Assembly: GCF_018853465.1 (NCBI RefSeq)
Contig: NZ_JABBOU010000129.1
Location: forward strand, 1 to 9,622
Direction: 5' to 3'
DNA from: Acidithiobacillus montserratensis
GTDB taxonomy: Bacteria > Pseudomonadota > Gammaproteobacteria > Acidithiobacillales > Acidithiobacillaceae
Length of the DNA: 9,622 nucleotides
Shown here: positions 9,501 through 9,622 of the stretch, one piece after another
How positions within the stretch are numbered: position 1 is the first letter of the stretch
Layout of the letters: each line of letters begins with the position of its first letter
Notes under the pieces: generated by a model
Told to the model about the DNA's origin: nothing
Database searches by the model: none
The model's input: the letters and a program-made list of their open reading frames with translations, nothing else
Program-made: the position numbers and the translations under genes

Positions 9501-9622
9501 AAACACCCATCGATCGCTTTCAGCACGGCGAGGTTTCCCTGTTCCTCATCAGTCTCAAGGCGGGGGGGGTGGGTCTGAATCTGACGGCCGCCGATACCGT
9601 GATCCATTATGATCCCTGGTGG
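6512..9622 (+). CDS. SWIM zinc finger and SNF2-family DNA-dependent ATPase (3' end outside window)
   Basis: The frame stays open for 1037 residues from ATG 6512 to the window end. Near the N-terminus Cys85, Cys87, Cys93 and His95 (CTCPVGRHCKH) form a SWIM zinc finger (CxC, then CxH), a nucleic-acid or protein binding module often joined to bacterial SNF2 proteins. Residues about 100-635 match no domain I can name. The SNF2 ATPase starts near 645 (LRPYQQEGLAWL) with motif I DMGLGKT (673-679), motif II DEAQ (770-773) with KN following, and motif III TGTPLEN (798-804). The second RecA lobe follows (ILLFSQFTEML, then SLKAGGVGLNLTAADTVIHYDPWW at the end). The conserved arginine-finger motif VI should follow outside the window, so some 60-100 residues are missing. 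Such proteins translocate on double-stranded DNA without unwinding it, and remodel protein-DNA complexes. No Shine-Dalgarno is evident before the ATG. No later start would be needed, because a TGA at 6473 limits the frame. Confidence 0.93.
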   Translation, partial: MAHNDDWMNWHHGPAMAPSLDTYDQNTVRHWLGEQVIRKALPYRQAVQHLQRLTDTELSAQVQGSARVPYRVDIHLSQGPLISLCTCPVGRHCKHVAAVLLAYLQERVTLQPVDGPRPHVMQWLGALRSHLHPPPRKIPSTTYRLHWFLEIRGHLQQAPILYCLKARFNKQGVCNELTPWSNFEPALRRPPSFLDETDQAAIRRLLIEDVYASRSGHFMLGPRHGSAALSMLAASERLFMNKPGSSPLRMGDLRSAKLIWKTGKATGSKDSEQFPVLITEPPAPVLLALDTPWYLDSDNLEIGPVDTPIKMAVLQDLLQAPPLNIQEAALLRNLLEESAPDLPAPVVDPIKDLPLIHVPLQPQLFCDTLSLMGMQSYRQYPSLWSSSCRFDYGQPSFIYGPAQIAVDDDSEIQTLDNGETVRVQRDREGENKALKILAKTGMKAAKASLFHSLSILPQNMYGLASEGDWTGFMQEGVQMLREHGWEVRWPEGFRHHFLQIDAWDMQVDGEEAGWLGLDVGIVVEGERLALAPLLGALFARDGRWLSPGGLSSIPDTESIHLHTPSGVPIQTQAHRLKPLVGTLIDLFSLGTAGPLRVTAYDVTRLTHMDMDQWRSEGMEAIRRLSQRLPQSGEIPPVEAPQGFALPLRPYQQEGLAWLQFLREHDLGGILADDMGLGKTAQTLAHILLEKESGRLQNPALIIMPTSLIHNWREEAERFAPALRVLSLHGKERLGLFREMGHHDLILTTYPLVWRDIDLLKAQQFHLLILDEAQMVKNAQSRAAEAIREIPTHHRLALTGTPLENHLGELWAQFDFLLPGFMGDLPSFQKIWRNPIERHGDVDRLSLLAKRVRPFILRRKKEEVAQELPEKTIIIRSVDIEGTQRDLYETVRSAMDERIRQEIAAKGFQRSQIVILDAMLKLRQVCCDPRLLKSDKARKVQESAKLTLLMEMIPELLAEGRQILLFSQFTEMLALISARLDKIHIPYVQLTGSTQDRKTPIDRFQHGEVSLFLISLKAGGVGLNLTAADTVIHYDPWW

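Overview
The window looks like chromosomal DNA of a Pseudomonadota bacterium, GC a little above 50 percent, with dense genes on both strands. The ABC-F, ThiC and cytochrome bd proteins resemble gammaproteobacterial ones. An Acidithiobacillus-like acidophile is my guess from overall feel, with no marker in the window to prove it. I see no rRNA, tRNA, CRISPR array, insertion sequence or phage gene. Most of the window is ordinary housekeeping sequence; the less usual items are small membrane proteins, regulatory leaders and a large SNF2-type protein.

Layout. Positions 1-749 (+) hold the end of a cytochrome bd quinol oxidase operon: the C-terminal part of cydB, a 65-residue CydX-like protein with an extra N-terminal membrane helix, and a 29-residue membrane ORF with a very good ribosome binding site. 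Two GC-rich hairpins (760-814) separate this operon from the convergent thiC gene (837-2723, -). ThiC makes the thiamine pyrimidine. It is preceded by a clear TPP riboswitch (about 2799-2877), whose conserved 3' strand can pair perfectly over 12 bases with a segment just upstream of the thiC ribosome binding site.

A 150-base divergent spacer with a large dyad follows. Next comes a YbiT-type ABC-F ATPase (3035-4660, +), a ribosome-associated translation factor. Its 3' end overlaps, tail to tail, a small two-helix membrane protein of unknown function (4623-4913, -). That small gene is coupled by an overlapping start to a phosphohexomutase (4906-6357, -). After a second divergent spacer of about 150 bases, a long reading frame (6512 to the window end, +) encodes a SWIM zinc finger protein with a C-terminal SNF2 ATPase. 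It is cut by the window edge inside the second RecA lobe.

The genes form at least four independent transcription units: cydB-cydX-small ORF; thiC; ybiT; phosphohexomutase plus small membrane gene; and the SNF2 gene divergent from the last. No single pathway links them. The best candidates for something undescribed are the 29-residue ORF and the extended CydX at the end of the oxidase operon, followed by the unknown membrane protein and the dyad in the thiC-ybiT spacer.
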